The position numbers were made by a program, and so were the translations under genes. Of a stretch of 64,000 bases of DNA, positions 33,572-45,392 are shown in pieces. The DNA is from Croceibacterium_B sp963783195 (lineage in GTDB: Bacteria; Pseudomonadota; Alphaproteobacteria; Sphingomonadales; Sphingomonadaceae): the NCBI GenBank assembly GCA_963783195.1, contig CAWAMV010000004.1, forward strand, positions 2,108,001-2,172,000, given 5' to 3'. The number at the start of each line of letters is the position of its first letter. Positions within the stretch are counted from its first letter, which is position 1. The notes beneath the pieces were generated by a model. It ran no database searches. It worked only from the letters and a program-made list of their open reading frames with translations, and was not told the origin of the DNA.

Positions 33572-34144
33572 TCAGCCCTTGCTCTTCAGCGCCCGGACCG
33601 CCGCGAGGCTTTGCGTGATGTGGCCGTTGGGCTTCATGTCCGAATAGCTCAGCACGATCTTGCCGCTCGGCGCGATGACGAACGTGGTGCGGTCGGTCAC
33701 TCCGGCGGAAGTCCCATCCGGCTTCTTGAGCGCGACGTCGTAGCTCTTTTTCATCGCGTCGCTGGCCGCCGCGACGGGAAATTTGCCCGCGCAGTGCTTG
33801 CCGGAAAAGTCGGCCAGCTGATCGGTGTTGCCCTGCGTCACGCCGATCACGGTCGCGCCGGCCTTCTGGAAGTCAGGAATAGCCTCGGCGAAAGCAGCCG
33901 CCTCGATATTGCAGCCCGGGGTGAAGGCCGCGGGGAAGAAGTACAGCACGACCGGACCCTTCTTCAGAGCCTTCTTGAGATCGAAGGTGATCGGCTTGCC
34001 GGCCATCGCTCCCTTGGCGACGAAGGCGGGCGCGGTGGCGCCTTCCTTGAGTGCGGCCTGGGCGGGCGTTGCGAAGAGCGCGGCGGCGGCGATTACCGGC
34101 GCGGCACATGCGGCGAACGAGGCGATTTTGCTCATGGCTCGCAT
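33572..34144 (-). CDS. exported peroxiredoxin (AhpC/TSA, BCP type)
   Basis: A 190-residue protein with a signal peptide (SKIASFAACAAPVIAAAALF, then ATPAQAALK), so it is periplasmic. The thioredoxin-fold peroxidatic site is VLYFFPAAFTPGCNIEAAAF, with the Thr-Pro-Gly-Cys of BCP-type peroxiredoxins. HCAGKFPVAAAS has a second Cys that may resolve it. DRTTFVIAPSGKIVLSY is the late strand. It should reduce peroxides in the envelope. The start is ATG 34142-34144, or ATG 34133-34135 three codons later; the former has GGGCGAG upstream. It follows PBP1A and is closed by the terminator at 33501-33536. Confidence 0.9.
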   Translation of the reverse strand: MRAMSKIASFAACAAPVIAAAALFATPAQAALKEGATAPAFVAKGAMAGKPITFDLKKALKKGPVVLYFFPAAFTPGCNIEAAAFAEAIPDFQKAGATVIGVTQGNTDQLADFSGKHCAGKFPVAAASDAMKKSYDVALKKPDGTSAGVTDRTTFVIAPSGKIVLSYSDMKPNGHITQSLAAVRALKSKG

Positions 34145-34197
34145 TATGCGCTCGCCCATTGACCGTGTCCAACCGAAAGGGACGCCAGCGGAGTTCG

Positions 34198-36714
<2,517 letters not shown>

Positions 36715-36771
36715 GCCTGCGCCCCTAGCATGGGGAATCTGTATGAAGGAAGATTATATGCGGCGAACCGC

Positions 36772-37641
36772 TCAGGGACCTGCCTGCCGGGCGAAATAGA
36801 CCCGGATCGCGCGGTCCATGACATTCGCGAAGCGCCGCCGTCCCTCGGGCGAGGACAGGCGCGCCGCATCGCTCGGGTTGGAGATGAAGCCGGATTCGTA
36901 GAGCACGGAAGGAACGTCGGGCGCTCGCAACACGGCCAAAGCCGCGGAGCGTCGGGCTTGCGGGTGGAATTTCAGGATTCCCTCGCCCTCGCGCAGGATG
37001 AGCCCGGCAAACTCGGCCGACTGCTCCGACGTGCGGCGCTGGGCGAGGTCGACGAGGATCGAATTGACCTCGTCGCTGCGGCCGGTCAGCGTTGTGCCGT
37101 TTACCGTGTCGGCGCTGTTTTCGCGCGCGGCGAAGCGCGCCGCCGCCTCGCTCGAAGCCTTGTTCGACAGCGTGTAGACGCTCGCCCCGGTGACGTCGTC
37201 CTTCTCCCCGGCAGAATCGGCATGGATCGAAAGGAACAGATCGGCACCGAGCTGGCGGGCGATCTCGGCGCGTTCCTGCAGCACGAGGAAGCGGTCGTCG
37301 TCGCGCGTCATCGCGACCCGTATGCCGCCCTCGAGCACCAGCGTGTCGCGCAGTGCCCTCGCCAGGGCAAGAACCAGCGACTTCTCGCGAAAACCCTCGC
37401 CACTCGCGCCGGGATCGTGCCCGCCGTGGCCGGCATCGATCACGACCAGCGGGCGCGACGGGTCCTGCGGCCCCTCGATCTTGGGCAGTCCGATCGCTTC
37501 CCCCGCACGCGGGAGGTCTATGCGGACGACGTAAGCCCGGCCGAGCACCGGCACGGGAACCGTCAGGCCGAACAGGTAAAGCCCCCCCACAAGCACGACC
37601 GGCAGCAGGAATACGGCCAGGATCTGCAGGCGATACCACAT
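36772..37641 (-). CDS. amiC: N-acetylmuramoyl-L-alanine amidase
   Basis: A 289-residue amidase_3 enzyme that cuts the bond between muramic acid and the peptide stem. The N-terminal helix (LQILAVFLLPVVLVGGLYLF) is a membrane anchor or uncleaved signal. Zinc ligands are visible: His and Glu in VVIDAGHGGHDPGASGEG, His in LFLSIHADSAG, and the catalytic Glu in VLYESGFISNPSDA. No AMIN or LysM domain is present, so it is a minimal form. The gene leads a leftward run (amidase, PBP1A, peroxiredoxin) and is divergent from rne. The symbol is by family; amiA or amiB would be equally defensible. Confidence 0.9.
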   Translation of the reverse strand: MWYRLQILAVFLLPVVLVGGLYLFGLTVPVPVLGRAYVVRIDLPRAGEAIGLPKIEGPQDPSRPLVVIDAGHGGHDPGASGEGFREKSLVLALARALRDTLVLEGGIRVAMTRDDDRFLVLQERAEIARQLGADLFLSIHADSAGEKDDVTGASVYTLSNKASSEAAARFAARENSADTVNGTTLTGRSDEVNSILVDLAQRRTSEQSAEFAGLILREGEGILKFHPQARRSAALAVLRAPDVPSVLYESGFISNPSDAARLSSPEGRRRFANVMDRAIRVYFARQAGP

Positions 37642-38079
37642 CTGTCGAAAGGGTTACGGGCGACCCGGCGCGGGCGACAAGCGATTTTTGCTGTTTCGCG
37701 CAACGAACTTGCCGTAAGTTTATGGCGTTGCTATTGCATCGGCGGACCGGACGAACCACGTCCCGGCCATCCTGCGGGCAAGCCCCATTCGGCCTCCCGC
37801 CATGCATACAGGTTGATGCCACTGTGAAAAGAATGCGCTTATCGACCCCGTTGCGGCCCATGGCCGGCAGCGCGGCGAACAGCGTGTGCGCGCAGATCGA
37901 AACCCTGCGCCTTTTCCCCGTGACAGACACGTCAAGCCGCGCCGCCGCGCTTTCGCGCAGCGGCGCCATTTCATCGTCCGGCCACGCTATCCCGCGCGCC
38001 GGATTCCACACAAGAATGTGCGCCGCCGCCCCGGTTGGGCCAGCCCTGGCAGGGGCATCGCGCGCATGGAGACTATTCA
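37642..38079. other. 438-bp divergent leader between the amidase gene and rne
   Basis: No gene is supported here; the short frames on both strands have poor composition and no ribosome sites. The A/T-rich patch at about 37681-37736 (including TTTTTGCTG, and a weak TTGCCG then TATTGC pair 17 bases apart) is the best promoter candidate. The remaining 340 or so bases before the rne ATG (preceded by GGAGAC) would be an unusually long 5' leader. RNase E commonly autoregulates through its own 5' UTR in other bacteria, so a structured leader is plausible here. I have not identified a known motif. Confidence 0.5.
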
Positions 38080-40774
38080 ATGGCAACGCGCATGTTAATC
38101 GATGCGCGCCACCCGGAAGAAACCCGGGTGGCGGTGCTCCAGGGCAATCGGATTGAGGAATTCGATTTCGAATCTGCCGATCACAAGCAGATCAAGGGCA
38201 ACATCTATCTAGCCAAGGTTACACGAGTCGAACCGTCGCTTCAGGCGGCGTTCGTCGATTTCGGCGGCAACCGGCACGGATTTCTCGCTTTCAGCGAAAT
38301 CCATCCCGACTATTACCAGATTCCCAAGGAGGATCGCGAGGCGCTCCTGGCCGAAGAACAGGCCCATGCCGAGGAAGAGGCTGCCCTGCGCGCCGCCGAG
38401 GATGACGACGAGCCGCTCGAGGTCGAAGAGCAGGACGACGAGGACGAGGTAGAAGCCGGGGTCGAGGAAATCGACACCAGCGAGAAGGACGACGTCGCCA
38501 CGATCGAAGACGGCCACGTCGAAAACGGCGAGGACGATTCGGCCGAAGAGGAAGCCGACGAAAGGCCCCGTGGCCGCCGCGGCCGCGGCCGCCGCCAGGG
38601 CCAGGGGAACTCCCGCGGCGGGCAGAGCCGCGCCAAGGCGATGGACGAACTGCGCGACAAGCGCATGGCGCTGCGCCGCCGCTACAAGATCCAGGACGTC
38701 ATCCAGCGCCGCCAGGTCCTGCTCGTCCAGGTCGTGAAGGAAGAGCGCGGCAACAAGGGCGCCGCGCTGACCACTTATCTCAGCCTCGCCGGCCGCTACT
38801 GCGTTCTCATGCCCAATTCCAGCCATGGCGGCGGCATCAGCCGCAAGATCAGCTCGGCAAGCGATCGCAAGCGTCTCAAGTCGATCGTCGGCGAGCTGTC
38901 GCTTCCCCGTTCGATGGGCCTGATCGTCCGCACCGCCGGGCTTCAGCGCACCAAGACCGAGATCAAGCGCGACTTCGATTACCTCGCCCGGCTGTGGGAC
39001 GAGATCCGCGAGACCACTCTCAAGAGCTCGGCACCGGCTCTGATCCATTCCGACAGCGACCTGATCAAGCGCGCCATCCGTGACATCTACAATCGCGAGA
39101 TCGAGGAAGTCGTGGTCGAGGGCGAGGAAGGCTATCGTTCCGCCCGCGAGTTCATGAAGCTGCTGATGCCCAGCCACGCCCGGCGCGTGAAGGCCTATTC
39201 CGATCCCGTCCCGCTGTTCCAGCGCTACGGCGCGGAAGACCAGCTTTCAGCGATGTACGATCCCGTAGTGCAGCTCAAGAGCGGCGGCTACCTGGTCATC
39301 AACCCGACCGAGGCGCTCGTCTCGATCGACATCAACTCCGGCCGCTCGACCAAGGAACACGGGATCGAGGCGACAGCGCTCTCGACCAACCTCGAGGCGG
39401 CCAAGGAAATCGCCCGCCAGCTGCGCCTGCGCGACATGGCCGGGCTGGTCGTCATCGACTTCATCGACATGGAATACGGATCGAACGTCCGCAAGGTCGA
39501 GAAGTGCATGAAGGATGCGCTCAAGAACGACCGGGCCCGCATCCAGATCGGCCGCATTTCGGGCTTCGGCCTGATGGAGATGAGCCGCCAGCGCCTGCGC
39601 ACCGGCGTGCTCGAAGCGACCACCCGCCAATGCCCGCACTGCGACGGCACCGGCCTGGTCCGCACGGCCAGCAGCGCCGGCCTGTCCGCGCTGCGCCTGA
39701 TCGAGGACGAGGCAGCCAAGGGCAAAGGCACCGTCATCACGCTCTATGCCAGCACCGAGGCGGCGATTTACATGCTCAACGCCAAGCGGTCCGACCTCGC
39801 GGCTATCGAGCAGCTCTACGGCGTAACCGTCGAAGTGGTGCCCGAGGGCGAGGACGAGGGCGCCAAGATGCGCGTCACCAGCAGCGGTCCGCGCCCCAGT
39901 TCGAACTCCCAAGTTTGCCGCGATCGAGGAAGAGGTAGAGGACGACCTCGCCGACGAGGACGAGGACGAGGATGAGGCGGACGAGGAATCCTCGGAGGAC
40001 GACGACAACCGGTCCAAGAAGCGCCGGCGCCGCCGGCGTGGCGGACGGGGCCGCAGCCGCGACCGCGAGGAAGGCGATGACTCCTCCGACGATAACGACA
40101 GCGACGACAACGACGACGGCGAAAACAGCGGCGCGGATAGCTCTGCCGAGGACGACGACGACGAAAACCGGCCCAAGAAGCGCCGCCGCCGGGGCGGTCG
40201 CCGCAGGAACAAGCGTCGCGGCGACGAATCGGGTTCCGAAGAGCTCGAGGACGCGGTCGAACACATCGACGAAGATGTCGATGCGACGGTAAAGGCGGCG
40301 GACGAAGCGCTCGCGCCTGAAACGGAAGAGAAGCCGGCGGCCGAGGAAAAGCCCAAGCGCCGGTCGCGCCGCAAGAAGGCCGACGTCGAAGCCGAAGCTT
40401 CGACGGAAACCAATGCTCCCGACGCCGAGGAAGCGGCCCGGACCGATGCCTCGCCGGAAACGGAGGTCGTGACCGAGACCAAGCCGAAGCGCACGCGCCG
40501 CAAGAAGCCTGCACCGAGCGAAGCCGAGGGAGCCGGGCCGAAGGAAGAGGCACCCGCCGAAGAGACGGCAGCCGAGGTCGCGCCCGAAGCGCTCGAGGAG
40601 AAGCCCAAGCCCAAGCGCACCCGCAAGAAGAAGGCCGAGGCCGAGCCGGAAGCGGCAGAGCCCGCCACTCCGCCCGCGGCCAACGATGCAGACGGGGGCG
40701 AAACCGACACGGTCGAGGAAGCCGCCGCCGGCACGCCCCGCCGCGGATGGTGGCAGCGGACCTTCGGCGAGTAA
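38080..40774 (+). CDS. rne: ribonuclease E, one-base frameshift before the C-terminal scaffold
   Basis: Full length would be about 897 residues. The ATG at 38080 starts ATRMLIDARHPEETRVAV. The S1 domain is split by an acidic insert of about 100 residues (EEQDDEDEVEAG). Catalytic aspartates lie in LVSIDINSGRST and LVVIDFIDMEYG, and the zinc link is CPHCDGTGLV. At 39894-39897 (CCCC) the frame shifts by one extra base. The native frame continues KFAAIEEEVEDDLADED and a scaffold of alternating acidic and KPKRTRRKK-like basic blocks, ending PRRGWWQRTFGE. As written, the protein stops at 39975 with an Arg/Gly tail. A sequencing error in the C run is likely. Confidence 0.93.
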
Positions 40775-40794
40775 GCCCGGCCGGTCCCGAAACG

Positions 40795-40829
40795 AAAAAG
40801 GCCCCGGCGTACCGCGCCGGGGCCTTTTT
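40795..40829. terminator. bidirectional intrinsic terminator after rne
   Basis: GGCCCCGGCG at 40800-40809 pairs perfectly with CGCCGGGGCC at 40815-40824 around a five-base loop. It is flanked by A5 on the left (40795-40799) and T5 on the right (40825-40829). It can stop rne rightward and the convergent DUF4242 gene leftward. Confidence 0.93.
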
Positions 40830-40846
40830 CATTGCAGCACAGCCTG

Positions 40847-41131
40847 TCAGGCGTTGCAGTATTGCTCCGTCGTCGGGTCGATGACGGTTACGATCTCGGT
40901 GATCTTCGTTGCCGGAAAACCCGATTTCTCGGCATGCTCGCGAATGCGGTCCTCGTTCTCCGCAAGATAGATGCAGAAGGTCTTGTCGCCGGCTACGTAG
41001 GAGTGCTCCCACTGGACACCGGGGATGTCAGACAGCGCCGCGTTGGAGGTCTTCGCCGCTCCGCCCAGGTCTCCGTGCGACATGCCACCGACCCCCGGCA
41101 GGTCGCGTTCGATAACGTATCGCTTCATCAT
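40847..41131 (-). CDS. DUF4242 family small protein
   Basis: A 94-residue protein starting MMKRYVIERDLPGVGGM. Its length, the early (Y/F)xxERDLPG motif, the central HSYVAGDKTFCIYLAENED and the final KITEIVTVIDPTT fit DUF4242. This is a ferredoxin-like-fold family in which an actinobacterial member has been reported to bind nickel; whether this one binds metal is unknown. Two adjacent ATGs are possible starts. It is convergent with rne and shares the bidirectional terminator at 40795-40829. Confidence 0.85.
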   Translation of the reverse strand: MMKRYVIERDLPGVGGMSHGDLGGAAKTSNAALSDIPGVQWEHSYVAGDKTFCIYLAENEDRIREHAEKSGFPATKITEIVTVIDPTTEQYCNA

Positions 41132-41222
41132 GGGCGTTCTCCATCAGACGCGACCGCGCGCATAGCTACGCCCAAGACCTGTTTCCGTCGATACCGATTC
41201 CGCGGAGCCAAAAGCTCAAGTC

Positions 41223-42191
41223 TCAGGGCTCAGGCCGCCGCCGCCACCAGCCGGCCAGCAGGCTGCCGATAACCACGTGCCAGACGGCCGACAGAGCCGC
41301 CGGCACGGGCGCCAGGGCGGCCTGCATCGCGTCGGGGAACTGGGCGGCGAAGCTCGGGGCTTTTGCCAGGCCCGAGCCGAGACCGGAATTCTGCATCCCC
41401 ACCTCGATCGACACGGTCCTTCGCTCGATCGGGCCCAGGCCCAGAATCCTTGCGGCGAGATAGCCGAGCGCGAAACCGAACGCGTGAAGCAGGAATGTCG
41501 CCAGCAGCAGTTTCTCGGCATGTTCGCGGATGAGGTCGCGCGAGCCGCCGACGATCCCGCCGACTATCAGCACCACGATCACCGCCGCCACGAGCGGAAG
41601 CCACTCACCTACGCGTTTCGCCACGCCCGGCAGAAACTCGCTGATCAAGGTGCCGGCCACCACTGGCACCAGCACGACGGCTACCATGTCGCGAAAGAGC
41701 GCCCAGCGGTCTATATCGACGTAGGCGCCGGCCAGCGCCCCGGTCAGCAGCGGCGTCAGCGCCACTGCCGCCAGGGTCGAGCACATCGTCATCGCCACGC
41801 TGAGGGCGACGTTGCCGCGCGCAAGATAGCTGACGATATTCGACGCCGTGCCGCCGGGGCAGCTGGCGACGAGGATCAGGCCCACGGCAAGCCCTTGCTC
41901 CAGGCCGACGAGACGCGCCACCGCGTAACCCGTCAGCGGCATGATCGCGAACTGCCCGACGACCCCGATGGCGAGCGCCCGCGGCATGTGCGCCAGCGCG
42001 CGGTAATCGGCAAAGGTCAGCGTCAGGCCCATCGCGAGCATGATCGTGCCGAGCGCTATCGAAAGCAGCGGCTGGCCCAACAGCCGGATCGATCCGTCCG
42101 TTAGCCAGGTGAACAGCCACGGCTGCACCCAGGCAAGCGCCACCCCGGCCAGCGTCATCAGGGCGAAGTTGGCCGTAACGGCGCGCAGCAT
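41223..42191 (-). CDS. bile acid:sodium symporter family transporter
   Basis: A 322-residue membrane protein with about ten helices (BASS/SBF family). Diagnostic segments are TIMLAMGLTLTFADYRAL, ASCPGGTASNIVSYLARG and the later ERRTVSIEVGMQNSGLGSGL, the two crossover regions that bind sodium and substrate. In bacteria these carriers move organic anions such as pantoate, pyruvate or steroid-like acids; the substrate here is unknown. It ends WWRRRPEP. It starts seven bases after the stop of the serine hydrolase gene and is likely co-transcribed with it. Confidence 0.9.
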   Translation of the reverse strand: MLRAVTANFALMTLAGVALAWVQPWLFTWLTDGSIRLLGQPLLSIALGTIMLAMGLTLTFADYRALAHMPRALAIGVVGQFAIMPLTGYAVARLVGLEQGLAVGLILVASCPGGTASNIVSYLARGNVALSVAMTMCSTLAAVALTPLLTGALAGAYVDIDRWALFRDMVAVVLVPVVAGTLISEFLPGVAKRVGEWLPLVAAVIVVLIVGGIVGGSRDLIREHAEKLLLATFLLHAFGFALGYLAARILGLGPIERRTVSIEVGMQNSGLGSGLAKAPSFAAQFPDAMQAALAPVPAALSAVWHVVIGSLLAGWWRRRPEP

Positions 42192-42198
42192 GGCAGGG

Positions 42199-43716
42199 TC
42201 AGGGCTGCGACGGAGACGGAGACGGAGACGGAGATGGAGACGAAGACGGAGACGGAGGCGGATCGACGAACCGGAACCGGCTCAACTCGATCGTGCCGTC
42301 GGGCGCCAGAACGATGTCGAACAGCACCGGCGGCCCGTTCTGCGATTTGACCAGGAAAGTATCCAGCCCTGTCAGGTCGGCCGCGACGAGTTCGACCGAG
42401 GTAATTTCGCCCCATGCCTTGAACAGCGGCTGCAGTTGCGGAAGCTGCGCGCGCACCGCGTCGGCCAGAAGGGGCGACATCGTCGAATAGTCGGGCGTGC
42501 CGGAGGCCTGACCGGCGATCAGCTTGCGCACGGCCGCTTCGCTGCGCGGATCGGGTCCGTCGCGCAGCGGCTCGAGCGGCTTGTTCCCGACGAGCGCCGC
42601 CAGGATGCGCCGTTCGATCAGGGCTGCGGGAAGCGACTCGCTGTTGGAGATGACCGCGATGTGGAGGTTTTCGTCCGGCAACCACGACAGGAAACCATTG
42701 AACCCGGTGATCGCGCCGTCGTGCTCGATCATCCGTCGGCCTTCCAACTCGCTCGCAAACAGTCCGAAGCCGTATTTCATCCCGCCCCGCCCCGTATCGA
42801 CAGGAGCGCCGATCATCTGCCGATACGCCTCGGCGCCGATCGCCTTGCCGCCGGTCAACGCCATCTGCCAGCGCACGAGATCCCCCGCGGTGGAAATCAG
42901 TCCGCCTGCCCCACCGGGAGGCCCCATGCTGATCGGCGGCGCGTTCACCAGGCGGCGCGTTGCGAAATCGTAGGCATAACCCTGCACTCGCTGGGGGATG
43001 ACCGGCCCGATCGCGCCGTAGCGCGTATGAGTCAGCCCGAGAGGCCCGAAAAACGCGCCCTGGAGGTAATCGGCATAGGATTGGCCGCTCAACCGGGCGA
43101 CGATCATGCCGAGCAGATAATAGTTCGTGTTGGAATAGGACCACTTGCTGCCGGGCTCGAAATCCAGCGGCTTTCCCTTCACCAGGTCGAGCACCTGCTG
43201 ATCGGTGAGATCGAGCCGGGCACTCTTCTGCCAGAACTCTCCGGTCGTGTAGCTCGGGATCCCGGAGGTGTGGTTGAGCATCTGCCGCAGCGTTACCGTG
43301 CGTCCTCCGGTGTCGAATTGGGGCAAGTACTTCGACAAAGGATCGCCCAGAGCGAGCTTCCCCTCCCCGGCCAGCTTCATGATGGCGGCGGCGGTGAACT
43401 GCTTGGTGATCGAGCCGATGCGAAACACGCTGCCGGCCGTTGCCGGCTCGTTCCACTCGAGATCGGCCAGCCCTGCCCCGTCTTCGACGAGGATGCGGTC
43501 ACCCCGGCCCACGGCGAACGAAAGCCCGGCGAATTCCGGACGGGCCGCGAAATCCGCCACCGCCGCCCGCGCCCGGGCGGCGATCTCGGCATCGCCCAGT
43601 GCCGCGACCGCAGCCTGGCCGGACGCGGCGGCACCCTGCGCCGCTGCCGGTGCGCCCGCAGCGCAAAGGAGTGCGGCCGAAACGGCGGCAAGAGCCAGGG
43701 TCGGGCGGAATGTCAT
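42199..43716 (-). CDS. exported serine hydrolase (beta-lactamase/AmpC-like family)
   Basis: A 505-residue protein with a signal peptide (TFRPTLALAAVSAALLCAAG). Class C beta-lactamase-like motifs: SxxK in FRIGSITKQFTAAA, YxN in SKWSYSNTNYYLLG and HxG in EHDGAITGFNGFL. Such enzymes are often esterases or D-amino peptidases; I would not infer antibiotic resistance. The ATG at 43714-43716 overlaps the end of the upstream esterase gene (ATGA), so the longer open frame is rejected. The last residues are a Ser-Pro repeat encoded by a 6-bp microsatellite (42211-42258). Confidence 0.9.
   Translation of the reverse strand: MTFRPTLALAAVSAALLCAAGAPAAAQGAAASGQAAVAALGDAEIAARARAAVADFAARPEFAGLSFAVGRGDRILVEDGAGLADLEWNEPATAGSVFRIGSITKQFTAAAIMKLAGEGKLALGDPLSKYLPQFDTGGRTVTLRQMLNHTSGIPSYTTGEFWQKSARLDLTDQQVLDLVKGKPLDFEPGSKWSYSNTNYYLLGMIVARLSGQSYADYLQGAFFGPLGLTHTRYGAIGPVIPQRVQGYAYDFATRRLVNAPPISMGPPGGAGGLISTAGDLVRWQMALTGGKAIGAEAYRQMIGAPVDTGRGGMKYGFGLFASELEGRRMIEHDGAITGFNGFLSWLPDENLHIAVISNSESLPAALIERRILAALVGNKPLEPLRDGPDPRSEAAVRKLIAGQASGTPDYSTMSPLLADAVRAQLPQLQPLFKAWGEITSVELVAADLTGLDTFLVKSQNGPPVLFDIVLAPDGTIELSRFRFVDPPPSPSSSPSPSPSPSPSQP
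42211..42258. repeat. hexanucleotide microsatellite, eight units of CGGAGA
   Basis: Eight consecutive 6-base units (CGGAGA with three single-base variants: TGGAGA, CGAAGA, CGGAGG). On the minus strand they encode alternating Ser-Pro at the very C-terminus of the serine hydrolase. Because the unit is a multiple of three, copy-number change would lengthen or shorten the tail without shifting frame. Confidence 0.92.
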
Positions 43717-45329
43717 GCCCCTGCCGGCACCCGACACTGGAAGCTGCCGGCCTTCGCCGGATCGCCGCCGGTGTAGTGCGGATAGGCTGGGTACTGGCAC
43801 AGCGGCCGGCTGGCGCTGCCGTCAGAGCGGCTGGCAACCGGATTCATCGGCGCCTCGCCCTTCTCGACCCAGTCGACCATTTCGGACAGCAGGTCGAAGC
43901 GATCGAACGCGTCCCCGCCCTGGCAGTGTAGCATGCCGGGCACCATGTAGAGCCGGCTCGCATCGGCAAAGCGCGGGCCATTGGTCTGCGCGGCGCGCTG
44001 CCACCAGTCGAGCGTCGCCAGCGGGCTGAAGAAGAAGTCCGACATCCCGTGGAAAAAGATCGTCTTGCCGCCCCGGTCGAGGAACGTGTTGAGATTGGTC
44101 CAGTAATTGGTGTCGGTCAGCCGCTGCATGGCATCGTTGCGCACCTCGTCGATCCGCGCGTCGAGGTCGATGCTCAGAGCCCGCGTCGTGGGTCCGAACG
44201 GGCCAGGCGCCCCGGTCGGCAGCAGGCCACCGTTCTCTGCCACGATGCCCGTGTCGTAGGGAAACGCCGGGTAGAGCTGCCGACCGTTGCTGTCGCGCGT
44301 CGGCTGGAATCCGGCGTCCAGCGCGTTGGCCACGGCCGGGCTCAGACAGCCGGCATTCTGACCCGGCTTGCAGGTGAGCTTCTTCGGATCGAAGTTGCAC
44401 TGGGCGACGTTGGCGACCACGCCGTCGGCGATGCCGTCGAGCTTGTCGCACTGGTCGAGGATGCCCTGCTTGATCGCCGCGCGGGACGCGGGCGAAAAGA
44501 TCTGCGAAATGATCGGCTTGCCTTCCCCGTCACGCGGGGCGGCCTGGTTGAAGGCCACGCGCATCCGGTCGATCGCAAGGTTGGAATTGCCGGTCATCAT
44601 CGCCGGGGCGCCGATCACCACGCCGTCGAACAGCTCCGGATAGCGCTCGATCGCCAACATCCCCTCGCGCCCGCCGGTCGAACAGCCGGTCATGTAACTG
44701 TGGGCAATCGGCTTGTCGTAGACCCACTGGGTCAGCCGTTTGCCGACCTTGGTCGCCGTCAGCACGGACGTTTCGGCAAAGTCGAGCGCGGCTCGCTGGT
44801 CGGCGCTGAAGCTGTCGTCCCACACCGTACCCGAATGGCCGCTGTCGTGGCTCAGCACGGCAAAGCCGCGCGACAGTGCCGGGGTGGTTCCGGAAGCGAC
44901 GGGGCCCCAGGGTGGTCGGATCGCACCGTTCAGGCCGCCGCCGCCCATCAGCAGGAAACGGCCGTTCCAGTCGTCGGGCAAGGCCAGCTCGAAACCGATG
45001 CCATAGGTCTTGCCGGCGCTGTTGGTCCGTTCGTCGATGACGCCCTTGACCAGGCAGTGCGCCGGCAGCGCCGCCGGGTTCTTCATCGGTCCCTCGCCCA
45101 CCGTGCCGGCCGCGGCGGAAGCAACGTGGGTGGAGGAAAGGATTTTCACCGGTTCGTCGCCGATCCGCAGGCTTGTGAGGCCCGCGCAGCGACCGCCGTC
45201 GACGCGCTGCAGGAACCGCACGGCGTCGGCGATGGTGGTGACCTTCTTGTCCGGACTCGCCTGCGCCGAGGCTGCCAGGGTGCCGAAAAGCGCGAACGCC
45301 ACGGCGGTGGATGCGGCCAGTGTCTTCAT
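43713..45329 (-). CDS. tannase/feruloyl esterase family protein
   Basis: A 538-residue secreted alpha/beta hydrolase. The signal peptide MKTLAASTAVAFALFGTLAA ends near ASAQA. The nucleophile elbow is MTGCSTGGREGMLAIERYP; the Cys beside the Ser is the one that forms the family's disulphide next to the active site. The lid domain contains QCNFDPKKLTCKPGQNAGCL, a Cys-rich loop that holds calcium in characterised feruloyl esterases. MVPGMLHCQGGDAFDRFDLL carries the catalytic His with its paired Cys. It probably cleaves aromatic esters of plant origin. Its TGA overlaps the next gene. Confidence 0.92.
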   Translation of the reverse strand: MKTLAASTAVAFALFGTLAASAQASPDKKVTTIADAVRFLQRVDGGRCAGLTSLRIGDEPVKILSSTHVASAAAGTVGEGPMKNPAALPAHCLVKGVIDERTNSAGKTYGIGFELALPDDWNGRFLLMGGGGLNGAIRPPWGPVASGTTPALSRGFAVLSHDSGHSGTVWDDSFSADQRAALDFAETSVLTATKVGKRLTQWVYDKPIAHSYMTGCSTGGREGMLAIERYPELFDGVVIGAPAMMTGNSNLAIDRMRVAFNQAAPRDGEGKPIISQIFSPASRAAIKQGILDQCDKLDGIADGVVANVAQCNFDPKKLTCKPGQNAGCLSPAVANALDAGFQPTRDSNGRQLYPAFPYDTGIVAENGGLLPTGAPGPFGPTTRALSIDLDARIDEVRNDAMQRLTDTNYWTNLNTFLDRGGKTIFFHGMSDFFFSPLATLDWWQRAAQTNGPRFADASRLYMVPGMLHCQGGDAFDRFDLLSEMVDWVEKGEAPMNPVASRSDGSASRPLCQYPAYPHYTGGDPAKAGSFQCRVPAGA

Positions 45330-45392
45330 GATCCCTCCCTTTGATTTGCAGGGATAATCGATCCTCGCGTGCTGGCAAGGCGGGAGGACGGC

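Noticed and set aside
43713..43800. A longer N-terminus for the serine hydrolase
   Set aside because: It would lie inside the esterase gene, and the internal ATG at 43716 leads straight into a signal peptide.
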